A DNA stretch of 64,000 bases. Source: Caprimulgus europaeus (Eukaryota; Chordata; Aves; Caprimulgiformes; Caprimulgidae). The notes below the pieces were generated by a model. It searched no databases and was not told the DNA's origin. It worked only from the letters and a program-made list of their open reading frames with translations. Below, piece by piece: positions 13,872 through 24,998 of this stretch (the stretch's first letter is position 1; every line of letters begins with the position of its first letter). The DNA is taken from the NCBI GenBank assembly GCA_907165065.1, contig OU015528.1:29658515-29722514 (forward strand). Direction: 5' to 3'. Both the position numbers and the translations under genes were made by a program.

Positions 13872-16738
13872 CCAACAAAATCTACTTTAACGGTCTATAA
13901 GATACTATAATCTACTGCAAGATTGTACACCACAAGTTATCACTTTCATTTTCTTTTGAGTCAGTGAATCTTAGGCTTCTGATCAGTCTAACTAGATCTT
14001 ATGGTGCATAGAAACTGAAGAAAAGCTATAGTACTTATAATTAACAACATCTTTATAATGTGAAGCTGTCAGTGCAATGAAAATACCTTACCACTGCAAG
14101 GTAAGATCCAAAGAACAAGACTAACATATGCTGTCCTAAAACTATACACCGTATGAAAGAATATTAAAATTAGCAGGTTCACGTATGTTAAAGGCAGAAT
14201 AGACTACTCTGAGTAAGAGAAGCCATATAATTTTATTTTATTCTAGAATTAACATTCTCTGGTCTGTTCTCAGCTCCATAATATGAGACCTGAGTAGAAT
14301 GCATTTATTAGCAAGGCATCCCTTGGTGAGTTTGAGGTGCTTACTTTAAATGACATCTATTTTTACTTACTGACAATAAAAGACTAGACTAAAAGTTTAA
14401 ATTTTGGGGTGCCTATATTTAGATAAATAACTTAATTTTTAGTGTTATTCAGTTATTTTTGCAGATGTTTATATTGGGACAAGATCTAGGTAACCTAAGT
14501 CTCTTGGCTGTCTGGAGCGGGATTCACATCAGCAGTGTGTAATCTGACTGTACCCAAGAGAAGTTCGGTTCCTCAGTGAGTGATCTCAGGGATTAAATCT
14601 AGGACCATATGCTGCCTTTCAGCAGAACAAAGACTTGTCAGGCTGTTTGAATTCTTTGTTATATGGTTATTCAAAAGCCTGCTACATTAGACAGACCTCA
14701 TAAATCTTTGAAATGGCATGTTTGTCTTTCATTTTGGTGGAAAGAAAATACAAGGCAATTATATTTATTTTTGTGTGGTTGTTGGTTTTTGTTATTTAAC
14801 ATATTTTGCTTTGTGAATCTTGTTAGCCTGGATATAAATAAGCAGTAAAAATCACCAGATGAATACAGAGCCTTACCATATGACAGTTTATTGCATACAT
14901 TTATAATCTTCCGGTTGTCTCTTCTAAGGAAACAGTACATACTGCCTCAGATTATACTTTTATATATACTTACTTACTACTCTATAAATTCCTAAAATTT
15001 TAATATATTTTTTGTACAATGTTATATATTCTTATATTTAATACAATACTAATTTATTATATACTTTTCTATCTTTTCTGCACTGAGCTATCTTCATTTA
15101 TTCTAGTATTGGTGGATATATAATAGTTATCTGCATGTCATTTATCCAACTTCATGACAGGTCATGAGGTAAGGGGACATGGGAATAAATGGCAATAATG
15201 GGGGAAAGTAGATAATGACAAATTCACCTTACATAGATCTCTCTTAATCGCCATTAAATATGCAGTGCCTCTGCCAGTTTCTCTGTATTATCTGTCCTAT
15301 ACAGCTCTACAATTCACCTCACATGCAACTACAGAATAGTCCAATAGTAATTATTTCTGTTTTTTTCTTCAGCTTTGATGACACTTCATGCTAGATGAAA
15401 AAGTCTGATGGGAAATAGTGTTTCAACTGTTTAGATAGAAAAAAAAGAAAACCCAAGGATTTCCTTGAATTAACAACTAGATTTTTTAGTTTGCATTCTT
15501 GACTTTATGGCTTCTGATATATTTAGTGTTATCTGTTAGTGGTGACTATGCTGTGCTGGTTATCAGGTAGATGGCAGCAACCTAAGACTCACAGCCTCTT
15601 GAGTGATGCTGAGTCAATGTGTTGACCCTAAAGACAATGGCAGTGCTGCCACTGCAGTGTTCTCTTTTTCTTAAGTAAAACAAAGAAATGTTTCTTAGAT
15701 AGGGAGGGTACTGTGGTGAGACTGCATGTGTTAGCATTCACTTCTCTTTTCATACTAGAATTAGTTCAGAAAGAAAATAACGAGGCATAAGGCAAGACAG
15801 CTCGTTTTTACTAGTCTATATTATGCCACATTTTCTTTTCAGTAATTTGGTAGATAAAAGACATGCTTAGACTCAAAAGTGGCTCATAAAAACCATATAG
15901 GGTATACAGTATGGACTACTCCAAAAAGTAGCTTAATAATTAAACATTATCTACTGTTTAAATCCCATCTCATTAAATAAATTTGATTTATTTTCATAGT
16001 AATTGGGAATAAATAAATATAATCATGGAAATATTATAGATTACTTGCTTTCTGAGGTCATGATTTACCTTCCCTCTCAAAAAAAAATTCTGACCCATTT
16101 TACTAGAACGCAGTGGCACGGTGTAAGGAAGTGTTCTTTAATTAATACAATAAATAGAATACTGACTTCCTGGTGCAATACAATCAAAGCATGTGGGAAA
16201 TGCTCATTATACTTTGACAACTCCTTTTATTTTAAATGAAATTATTTTCTATTAGAAACATTAAGCAGAAACTTAGGACTTTTTATAGTGGCTATCAGTT
16301 CTTGTCAGTCAATTTTTTATTACAGGGTGAAAGAGGGGAATAAAAGCTTTCAGGTATATCTAGCATTATAGAAAGTGAGGTGAAAAATCTGAGTTCCTGT
16401 AATAGACAGCCAATTAAAATTTGTCATTGTTCTATGTACACTGTCACACATTCATTGCTTACAGCATTCTTTTGTTTTCACTTTTGTTTCAAAAACTAAT
16501 TTATATTTAAATGGCGGCCTCTTTCCCCTTCCTATTAACCATGAAAACGCTGAAGAAAACCTATGTGAGAGCCAGAAAGGCAAATTTACTAAATGACCCT
16601 TAAACCTGAGAGCTGTACTTGCTTCAAAATCACAGTTGCAAAACAAAAGTGAAATGGATAAAGGCTAACCCTCTTCTGCATCCCAGGAACTCTCTGTTTC
16701 TGATGTAAACAGAAAAAGAGGCCTTTAAGGAAGATTAG

Positions 16739-17030
16739 CTCAGACTCCTCCCTCCATACACCCCAGGAGAGGCAGAGAGCGTCCCAGTGGTGTCTGAGAA
16801 GCAGCAAACACAGCCTTCTCCCTCGACTCACAGGTAGGTTGCCAAGACTCCTCAGTAGGCAGGACGTTGTGCTGGCGCCTCACCTGCACCCTCTGAATCC
16901 CACTCCTTCCTTTGCCAGGGGCAGCCAAAGCAGCCAAAGGAGAACATGTGCCCTGCTCCTGGAGGTGGGGCAGTTGGCTGGGTCTCCTGCACCCTGAGGG
17001 GAGCCAGGGGACAATTTCACTCTGGAGTGT
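16739..17030. other. GC-rich patch of unknown origin beside a CR1 tail
   Basis: This block of about 290 bp is clearly richer in G and C than its surroundings and ends where the CR1 3' tail begins. It contains a donor-like CACAG/GTAGG junction near 16832 and a 100-codon minus-strand open frame (16740-17042) with no motif I recognise. It could be part of an old, diverged repeat, a short CpG-poor regulatory block or an unrecognised exon. None can be settled by reading alone. Confidence 0.4.
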
Positions 17031-17608
17031 ACTGACTTTCAAAGAATCATAAAACTGTTTGATTGGAAAAGACCTTTGAGATCACTGAGTCCAATCATAC
17101 CTGTCCACTACTAAACCATATCCCTAAGTACCTCATCTACCCAGCCTTTAAAAACCTCTAGGGATGGTGACTCAACCACTTCCCTGGGTAGCCTGTTCCA
17201 GTGCCCGATAACCCTACCCTTTCAGTGAATAAATTTTTCCTAATACCCAGTTTAAACCTCCCCTGGTGCAACTTGAGGCCATTTCCTCTTTCCTATCACT
17301 TGTTATTTGGGAGAGGAGACAAAGCATCCACCTCACTGCAGCCTCCTTTCAGGTAGTTGTAGAGAGTGATAAGGTCTCCCCTCAGCCTTCTTTTCTCCAG
17401 GCTGAAAAAACCCAGTTTTCTCAACTGCTCATCATAAGACTTGTTCTCCAGTCCTTTCACCAGCTTCGTTGCCCTTCTCTGGACACAGTCCAGTGCCTCA
17501 ATGTTCTTCTTGTAGTGAGGGGCCCAAAACTGCACACAGTATTTGAGGTGCAGCCTCACCAATGCCCATTATGGGGGGACAATCACTTCCCCACTCCTGC
17601 TGGCCACT

Positions 17609-18052
17609 CTATTTCTGATACAGACCAGGATGCTCTTGTCTGCCTTGGTGTCCTGGGCACACTACTGGCATATTCAGCTGGCTGTCAACCAACACCCCCA
17701 GGTCCTTTCCTGCCAGGCAGCATTCCAGCCGTTCTTCCCCAAGCCTGTAGCACTGCATGGGGTTGTTGTGACTCAAGCGCAGGATCTGACACTTGGGCTT
17801 GTTGAACCTCATACAGCTGGTTGGAGCCCATTGATCCAACCTGTCCAGATCCCTCTGCAGAGGCTTCCTACCCTGAAGCAGATCAATACTTCCACCCAGC
17901 TTTGTGTCATCTGCAAACTTACTGAGGGTACACTTAATCCCTTCATCTAGATCATTGATAAAGATGTTAAACAGAACTGGCCTCAACACTGAGCCCTGGG
18001 GAACACCACTTGTGACCAGCTGCCAACTGGATTTAACTACATTTACCACCAC
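17609..18052 (-). pseudogene. CR1 ORF2 reverse-transcriptase palm fragment
   Basis: This 147-codon open stretch belongs to the CR1 copy at 17042-20350. It carries the RT block GVPQGSVL and then KFADDTKL, whose FADD holds two of the catalytic aspartates of the LINE polymerase. It continues through the region corresponding to [11 protein letters not shown] of the thumb. A further 88-codon piece at 17296-17562 ([10 protein letters not shown], then [13 protein letters not shown]-like sequence) is the C-terminal part in another frame. Upstream parts are separated by the two LTR insertions, so no working polymerase can be made. The plus-strand frame of 179 codons over the same DNA is an antisense shadow. 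Confidence 0.9.
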
Positions 18053-18090
18053 TCTTTGGGCCTGGCCATGCAGCCAGTTTTCTACCCAGC

Positions 18091-18745
18091 TGTGATAGTT
18101 TCACTGGGCTAGCCCTTGCCTAGCAGTCAACAAAGCCGTTCACCAACTTCCCCCCCACCCCCAGGGGATAGGGGAGAGGTTTGGGGGGGCAAGGATAAGG
18201 AGGCTTGTAGGTTGAGATAAGAACAGTTTAATAATAGAGAGAAAACTTAAAATAATACTAATATTAAAATAGTAGTGATAATGATAACTAACAAAATATG
18301 CAAGTGAATGACACCCAACATTATAGCTCATCCCGCTCCTGACTGAGCCCAGACTGTTCCCAGATAACAATCCCAGAAGAGCAACAATTCTGAACTGAAA
18401 CCGCAATCCCAGAAGAACGAGAATCCAAGCGAAAAGCCAGAGAGGGCTAAAAGAGGAAGAGACCCTCACTAATATACTTGATATGACATGATATGATATG
18501 GAATACCCCATTGGCATATCTAACTGTCAATTAAATTTATTAATTTAAATATTCTTCACCCCCCTTAAATCTTGTTCTTGTGGACTAACAGAACACAAAG
18601 CCCTTCACTTCCAGTGACAAAAATGTAAACATTGGTATGTTATCAGTGTCTCTCTCACAGTGAGTCCCAGGCTGAAAGCAAAACAGAGCACAATTCTAAC
18701 CACCGAAAAAGAAACCCAGCTCTATTTTGGCTAAAAACCAGGACA
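18091..18745 (-). mobile_element. Solo LTR, avian ERVL type, nested in CR1
   Basis: The 655-bp LTR starts TGTCCTGG and ends CTATCACA on the minus strand. It is flanked by an exact 5-bp target duplication CCAGC (18086-18090 and 18746-18750). Removing it and one CCAGC restores a continuous CR1 sequence. The U3 start, the CTTATCTCAACCTACAAG motif downstream of an ATTAAA signal and the G-rich end match the LTR at 41529-42133, so the two are the same subfamily. No internal retroviral sequence is present, so this is a recombined solo LTR fossil. Confidence 0.93.
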
Positions 18746-18949
18746 CCAGCAGAGAATGTGACTGTCCAGACCATTGTCATCCAGTTCCTCAAGCAGAATG
18801 CTATGGGAAACAGTGTCAAAGGCTTTACTAAAGTCCAAGTACACCACATCCATAGCCTTTCCCTCGTTCACTAAGCTGGTAACCTTGTCATAGAAGGAGA
18901 TAACGTTAGTCAGGCAGGACCCACATTTCATAAACCCATGTTGACTGGG

Positions 18950-19567
18950 TGTATTTGGTCTGTCTGAGATGGAGTTAATTTTCCCCATAGCAGCCCTCAG
19001 AGTGCTGTGTTTTATATTAGTAGCTAGAAAGGTGTTGATAACACACCAGTGCTTTGGTTACTGCTGAGCAGTGCTCGCACGGCATCAAGGCTGTCTCTCC
19101 AACAATTTTCTAACCCCTTCACCCCTGCCACCAGTAGGCTGGGGAAGATCTTGAGAGAGAACATAGCCAGGACAGCTGACCCAAACTGGCCACAGGGATA
19201 TTTCATACCATATGACATCTGCTTATAAATAAAAGCTAGAAGAACAGAGGGAGAAAGAGGGACATTCGTTATTTACAACACTTTTCCTCCAGAGTAACTG
19301 CTACATGTACTGAAAGCCCTGCTTCCTGGGAAGTGGCCAGACACTGCCTGCTGATGGGAAGTAGAGAATAAATATTTTGTTCTTCTTTTGCTTCCACGTG
19401 CATGGCTTTTCTTTGTTTCTATTAAACTGCCTTTGTCTCAGCCCACAAGTTTGGGGTTTGGGGTTTTTTTTCCATCTTATTTTCTTCCCTCCCCATCCTG
19501 CTGAGGAGGGGGAAGATAGACAGAGCTTCGTGGGTACCTGGCATTCAGTCAAGGTCAGCCTGCCACA
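18950..19567 (+). mobile_element. Solo LTR, avian ERVL type, nested in CR1 (opposite strand)
   Basis: The 618-bp LTR begins TGTATTTGGTCTG and ends CTGCCACA. CR1 sequence continues on both sides, and 5-bp flanks CTGGG (18945-18949) and CTAGG (19568-19572) fit a target duplication with one difference. It contains the conserved AGTTAATTTT start, ACAGCTGACCCAAACTGGCC in mid-U3, a TATAAATAAA promoter-like site near 19225 and AATAAA near 19367. It is a different subfamily from the LTR at 18091-18745 and points the other way. No internal region remains. Confidence 0.92.
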
Positions 19568-20087
19568 CTAGGCTTGATCACCTGGTTAGCCTGGGTGTGC
19601 TGTGTGATAGCAGTCAGGATGTGCTCCATGACCTTTCCCAGCACCGAGGTCAGACTGACAGGCCTGTAGTTCCCCGGATCCTCCCTCCAGCCTTTCCTGT
19701 AAATGGGCATAATATTTGCCAACCTCCAGTCACATGGAATCTCTCCAATCATTTAGGACTGATGATAAATGATGGAAAGGGGCTTGGTGACAACCTCGGC
19801 CAGCTTACTCAATATCCTCAGGTGGACACCATCTGGCACCATAGACTTGTGGATGTCTAATTGTCTGAGCAGGTGTCTAAACATTTCCTCCTGGATCATG
19901 GGAGGATCTGCTCCCCGTCCCTGTCTTCTGAGTCAGGGGGCTGGGTGCCTGGAGAACAGCTGATTTTACTATTAAAGACTGAGGCAAAGCAGGCATTAGG
20001 TACTTCAGACTTTTCCTCATCCTTTATCAATATTTTTCTCCTTGCATCCAGTAAAGGATGGAGATTCTCTTTGGCTCTCCTTTTTTT

Positions 20088-20180
20088 TTTTTTAATATGT
20101 TTATAGAAATATAAGAAATATAGAATATATTTATATAAATATATATCTAAATAAATATAGAAATATAGAAATATATTTAT
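20088..20180. repeat. AT-rich expansion inside CR1 sequence
   Basis: Degenerate repeats of ATATAGAAATAT/TTTATATAAAT interrupt CR1 sequence. The flanks (AATATGTTTATAGAAA on the left, ATTTATCTTTCACAG on the right) correspond to a single short CR1 segment. The tract therefore looks like local expansion of CR1's own sequence rather than an insertion. Confidence 0.75.
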
Positions 20181-20440
20181 CTTTCACAGAGTTGGCCAAT
20201 TTACATTCTAGTTGGGCTTTAGCCATTTTGATTTTCTCTCTGCATGACCTCACTTCATCCTTGTAGTCCTCCTGAGATGCCTCTCCTTCTTCCAAAGCTC
20301 ATACACTTTCCTCTTTTTTCTGAGATCGACCCAAAGCTCTCCCATGGCCTGATACCGACTGCAATGTCCAGATCTCAGAACTGATCTTCATTCCTTTTGA
20401 TTAGGTTTCTTGAACCCATAACAAATAGATATGCCACACT

Positions 20441-20463
20441 ATTCTATGATTCTATGATTCTAT
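20441..20463 (+). repeat. ATTCTATG microsatellite, CR1-tail-like
   Basis: About two and a half copies of ATTCTATG stand alone. This is the sequence of avian CR1 3' tails on the plus strand, but no CR1 body is recognisable immediately upstream. It may be the last remnant of a very short or diverged CR1 copy between the minus-strand CR1 and the LTR at 20485. Confidence 0.6.
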
Positions 20464-20484
20464 TGTCTTCCCAGGGTTCATAAA

Positions 20485-21538
20485 TATGGTGGATTTACCC
20501 TGGCTGGATGCTAGGTGCCCACCAAAGACACTTTATCACTCCCCTCCTCAGCTGCACAGGGGAGAGAAAATATAACTAAAGGCTCATGGGTTGAGATAAA
20601 GACAGGGAGGCATCATTCATTAATTATTATCATGGGCAAAACAAATTCTTGTGAATATTAGTTTAATTTTAGTTTAATAAAAACTAAATCTTAAAACACC
20701 TTCCCTCTACCCCTCCCTTCTTCCCGGTCTCAACTTCACTCCAAATTTCTCTATCTCCTCTCCCCCAGTGGCACAACAGGACAGGGAATGGAGGTTATGG
20801 TCAGTTCATCACACTTTAATTCTTTCTCCTCAGGCAAAGGACTCATCACACTCCTCCCCTGCTTGAATGTGGAGTCCATCCCAGGAGAGACAGTTCTCCA
20901 CAAACTTCTCCAATGTGAGTCCTTCCCATATGCTATAGTTCTTCACAAACTGCTCCAGCATGAGTTCCTTCCACAGGATGCAGTCCTTCAGGAAGAGACT
21001 TCTCCAGCATGGGTCCTCCACAGGGTCACAAGTACTGCCAGCAAACCTGCTCTGACATGGGCTTCTCTCTCCACAGGACCAACCAGGAGCCTGCTCCCAT
21101 GGTGTCACAGTCTCCTTCAGGCACATCCACCTGCACCAGTGTAGGGTTCTACACAGGCTGCAGGTGGATATCTGATCCACCATTAACCTCCATGGGCTGC
21201 AGGGGGACAGCCTGCATCAAATTGGTCTTCACCACATGCTTCAGCGGGATCTCTGCCCTGGCACCTGGTACACCTACTCCCTCTCCTTCTCATTGACCTT
21301 GGTTTCTGCAGAGTTGTTTCTCCCACATATTCTCACTCCTCTCTCTGGCTGCAGTTGCACAGGTTTTAACTTGTTATTAAACATGTTATCACAGAGGTGC
21401 TACCACCGTCACTGATGGGCTCAGCCTTGGCCAGCAGTGAGTCTGTCTTGGAGCAGGAAGCTTCTGGCAGCTTCTCAGAGAAACTGCCTCTGTAGCCACC
21501 CCACCACCTACCAAAACCTTTCCATGCAAACATATACA
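20485..21538 (-). mobile_element. Long solo LTR (about 1.05 kb) with internal tandem repeats
   Basis: On the minus strand it begins TGTATATGTTTGCATGG and runs about 1.05 kb. ATAAA is present at both edges (20480-20484 and 21539-21543), consistent with a 5-bp target duplication; the exact 3' edge is uncertain by a few bases. The sequence GAGAAGCTGCCAGAAGCTTCC near its start and CTGTCTTTATCTCAACCCA plus TCTCTCCCCTGTGCAGCTGA near its end are shared with the LTR at 50217. It matches a long ERV LTR family common in birds. No coding remnant was recognised. The open frames inside follow the tandem repeat and are not considered genes. Confidence 0.85.
20872..21058. repeat. Degenerate tandem repeat (about 45-49 bp x 4) inside the LTR
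   Basis: Successive units begin GAGTCC or GGGTCC at 20872, 20917, 20962 and 21011, with a partial fifth at 21059. Each contains CTTCTCCARYAT-like or CTGCTCCAGCAT endings. The units are diverged from one another, so the array is old. It lies in the middle part of the LTR that is absent from the copy at 50217. Confidence 0.8.
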
Positions 21539-24404
21539 ATAAACTAAGTGTAATTAAAGATGCAGAGGTAAACTGTTACAAAAACATCGATCTTCAAGCT
21601 CTTTCTCTGTGCAACACTGCAAGAATTACTCAAAACTTTCTCTTTTCTTTCTTTTTCTTTTGTTCTTTTTCTGTCTCTCTTTTTTATTTTTTGCTCTTTT
21701 TCTTTCCTTTTTTCTCTCCCTCTTTCTTCTCCCTCCTCTCATTCCTTCTATCTGTCCCTCTGTCTCCACTGTCAGACAAATAAAGATAGCATAAAAAACC
21801 CCCAGGAATACTAGTATTAAAGTACAAGAAAAAAGGGAAGTTATGACAACTTTCTCTCTCCCTTTTACATTTCTATATTATAATTTAGTTTTTCATCACA
21901 GGATCAGGTAATATGTGTTTGGCTTACATGTGATTTGACAAAAGTAATAGTAAAAGATAGACGTATTCAATTCAAATGTCAACTTTTCTATAATATATTT
22001 TGTAGTAGATGAAATACATCAGTATAATACTCTCTTACATGTTCAGCATGGGAGAAATTCTGATCCCATTTGAGATGTTTGTGATTGACATAATGATTTC
22101 ATCAACAGTGTACAATGTTTTGAGGCATCATTTAACAAAAAGAGGTGTGAAATTCCAAAGGGGAATGACTTCAGAACTTCAGTTATCTGGACATTGTTAA
22201 TTAAAGGTATTTCATAATACTAATTCTCTTTGTATTCAGCTCAACCTTAGGACACACACAGAGCTAAATCTAGAACTAACATGTAAGGAAAATGTGACTG
22301 AATAGTGAAAAAAGTAGATTAAAGGAAACTTCAGCTCTCACAGGAGACAGGAAAATGATAACCCGAGGAAAGACTGCAGTTATTTCTGGAAGATGTATAG
22401 CATGTCAGTTTATCACTGTAAATCAAGAGAGGCTAGAGGGTGTTTTTGTGTAAAAATAACTGTTTGTTATTGTAACTTGAAAAAGAATAGGGATACCAGT
22501 AAAACTATTGATTTATGTTCTGTAGCCTTCATACTACTGAAGAGATTTTTTTTTCTGAAGAAAATATTAATGTACTATTTAAAATCATGTAAAAGGAAGG
22601 AGTGTGCTTTGTAGCTTCACCTTTGAAGTTAGATATGTATCCCCAAACTCCCATTTTGATCAGTCAACTCAATGGCAGAGTTTGTTCAGTGCAAGGTATC
22701 TTAAGAGATACTTAAGGAACCTGACATTTGGAAAAGCACATGGAGATGAAGTGCATAGAGATCAAGAATAGTAGAGTGAACAAGACTTCTAAAATAACTT
22801 CACTGACTTCATAAAGATTCCCTCAAATAGTTACTGTGACCTTTGACAGTCTTGTACTTGCAAGGAGGCACTTGTAAAAGCCTAAGAAATTGATAGTAAA
22901 ACCTCGTGGCAGTGGCACTGCCAGAATGGATTAGAAGTGAAACAATTTTTTTTTTGTGACATAACTGACTTTAGTGTCAAGTTTTGGATATGTGGAATAA
23001 CCAGAAATTAAGAGATTTAGAGGACAGTAGCAAAGCATTAATACTTCAGAATTGTGCCAGTACTCAGGTTCACCAAAATCAGAGTCTGTTTCTTTTATAC
23101 TTTCCCTCACATTTATATCCCTGAAGGATGCAGACAAATACTTTTAAATGTAAACTATGTAACTAATTTATGTTGTCTTCTCTTGAGCATCTGAAACCCC
23201 TCAAGACTGACAAACTGACACATTCACCACAACATCTAAAATTTGTGCAACCCAATGAATCTACAGCATAGGGGATCCCACATTCCAGATTTGGCTGTAC
23301 TAGTTTTGCACAAATCTAAAGCATATGTTTATCTGGCACTAAATATATGTTAGTTCAAGAAGTAGAAATCTCTAGGAGGATAGAAAGTATATGAACAATT
23401 TAGCAAAATAGATATGCATTTAATATCAAAAGAATGTTTTCACTGAAATCAAAAGGTATTAAATTTATCACACACTAAAGCACTTTTGCTTAAGCAAGGT
23501 GGAAAGAAAGCTTCTACCTTGGAGATAAGAGGAGTAAACCAATGACACTTAGATTCCTTAACTAACACATTTGGAGCTATAGGATATTTAAGAAGTGACA
23601 AACTCATTTAACTTTCCCTTTGAAAAAAGAAAAATATATAACTTTTAATTTCTATGGCAAAATTTTTAAAACTAATTTTATCTCCTCATTCATGCAGAAT
23701 TTAGAGGGAGTAATGAGTGACCAGTGACTGTACCAATAATTTATTGCTCTAATTCTGTTCAAATTCAAATAAGGTGTCTGCTATGCTGTTTGAGAAAACA
23801 TCAGAAAAGAAGAAATAACATTCATTAGATAAACTTTAACAGACTTACTAAAAGATGGAGCAACTTCTTGTTCCTAAGACTGCACAACTTTCTGTTCCTA
23901 TTGTATATACACTTATCCGTAGCCCAGGCTGTTAATACAAGTTGTACCATTTTAATAATGCAAATAGCCACATATTCAGGTTGATTGTGAAAGTGTCTGA
24001 CATCAGATAACAATTAAAAAAAAAAATGAAGATAAAGCAGACAACAGTATCCCATTGCTCTTTAATTAGGGCGTAGGTTAGTTAATATTCACATACTTGC
24101 TATATTGATTTGCATGCAAGCCATTATACAAAATAATATGATTTAATGCATTAATGTAGTTGTATCACAATGGATGGCAAACAGATTGTGGTGATTAAAC
24201 AACATGCTTTACGCAGCAAGGCTTAGTTTAATTTGCTTGACAGCTGAGTTTTTGTACTTGTAATTGCACATATTGCAAGTAGAGCTAAACAATGTTGTGC
24301 TGCTGTCCATGTATATGAGACCCAAAACTGATATGCAATTTTAAGGTCTTCAGACTCTGATAATCATCATATTGGCTTTTTTTTTTTAAATAATAAATAA
24401 GTTA
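21539..24404. other. Unique DNA with a pyrimidine-rich tract
   Basis: A strongly pyrimidine-biased tract (mostly CTTT and TTTC units) spans about 21627-21770 and explains the 61-codon Phe/Leu/Ser-rich open frame there. The rest is AT-rich and unremarkable up to about 24036, where a stretch resembling a conserved non-coding element begins. Confidence 0.55.
24037..24360. promoter_or_regulatory. Candidate conserved non-coding element
   Basis: The stretch is dense in homeodomain, POU and bHLH/TALE-like words: TTTAATTAGG, ATTTGCATGCAAG (octamer-like), TTAATGCATTAATG, GTGATTAAAC and CTTGACAGCTGAG. It has balanced composition, few homopolymers and no repeats, unlike its flanks. This style is typical of vertebrate developmental enhancers. 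The assignment is inference; no alignment was possible. Confidence 0.35.
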
Positions 24405-24998
24405 TCATAGAATAGTTTGCTTGGAAAAGAACATTACGATCATCTAGTCCAACTGTAAATCTAGCATTGCCAAGTTCATCACTAAACCATGTCCCCAAGT
24501 GTCGCGATGGAGGGAAAACCCGGACGCTCAATATGAGTGATCAGCAAGCTCCATTTATTGATTACATACGTGCTCCTTATATACAGTGGTTAATTAAGCT
24601 CATGCATATTCTTAAAGACCTATACTGATTGGTTTATTAATTATCCTGGGAACTTTCTCCTTGGCTATACCAGGTGGCTTTGCTCTGTTCACGTCCCAAG
24701 GACGTCAACAGGATACTCCTACTTTGCGGTTACCAGCTAAAGCTACTCCCTTCTTTTTCCCAGCTTAGTTTTGCTAAAGTTGTTTGTCTGAAGTCTCAAG
24801 GACAAGTAAGTATCCTGGAGACTTCTGCTAATTTACCCTGACTTATGTCAAGGGCCTAAGCTGGCTACTGCGGCCTGAGCCATTTCATACCCTCGCTGCT
24901 TCTGCTAAGCCTCTGATTGTACAACATCTCTAGTGATCTGCAACACCCAAGTACCACATCTACCCATCCTTTAAATACCTTCAGGGATGGTGACTCGA
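24405..24998 (-). mobile_element. CR1 LINE 3' fragment split by an ERVK-like LTR
   Basis: The minus-strand CR1 tail begins at about 24405 (TCATAGAATAG) and continues with GATCATCTAGTCCAAC and ACTAAACCATGTCCCCAAG. After the LTR at 24500-24945 it resumes with CCCAAGTACCACATCTACCC and ends near GGGATGGTGACTC. Only about 150 bp of CR1 remain, all from the 3' UTR or end of ORF2. Confidence 0.9.
24500..24945 (-). mobile_element. Solo LTR, ERVK/alpharetrovirus-like, 446 bp
   Basis: It begins TGTTGCAGATC and ends CCATCGCGACA on the minus strand. An exact 6-bp target duplication CCCAAG lies at 24494-24499 and 24946-24951, embedded in CR1. In order on the minus strand it shows a CCAATCAG box, a TATATAAGG TATA box near 24575 and AATAAATGG about 25 bases further, followed by a U5-like end. 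This is a complete-looking solo LTR. The exact duplication, 6-bp length and retained CpGs suggest it is among the younger insertions here. Confidence 0.92.

Larger units (their letters stand above)
3142..16738. other. Unique AT-rich intergenic or intronic DNA
   Basis: There is no recognisable exon, RNA gene or mobile element in this 13.6-kb stretch. The longest open frames (about 70-106 codons, for example 11020-11319 and 12455-12775) have no motif, are rich in amino acids expected from AT-rich DNA, and lack supporting splice context that I could judge. Small features are an 11-base C run at 9431-9441, T runs near 10838 and 12969, an A/C-rich tract at 13815-13871, and short perfect hairpins listed separately. 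Confidence 0.5.
17042..20350 (-). mobile_element. CR1 LINE, 5'-truncated, split by two LTR insertions
   Basis: The 3' end lies at 17042 (minus-strand tail CAGTTTTATGATTCT) and the copy runs leftwards in element terms to about 20350. About 2.0 kb of CR1 remains in three blocks: 17042-18090, 18751-18949 and 19573-20350. Reverse-transcriptase fragments are legible on the minus strand: DPGNYRPVSLTSVLGKVMEH near 19.65 kb, VVYLDFSKAFDTVSHSILL near 18.85 kb, GVPQGSVL then KFADDTKL near 17.95 kb, and [12 protein letters not shown] near 17.45 kb. The order matches avian CR1 ORF2. The 5' UTR, ORF1 and endonuclease are absent, as is usual for truncated CR1 copies. The copy is older than both LTRs it contains. 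It also carries an AT-rich expansion at 20088-20180. Confidence 0.95.

Noticed and set aside
17266-17805. 179-codon plus-strand open frame
   Set aside because: It is antisense to the CR1 reverse-transcriptase fragment on the minus strand.
20788-21183. Overlapping 117-118-codon frames on both strands
   Set aside because: They follow the 45-49-bp tandem repeat inside the LTR; the apparent protein repeat is a by-product of the DNA repeat.
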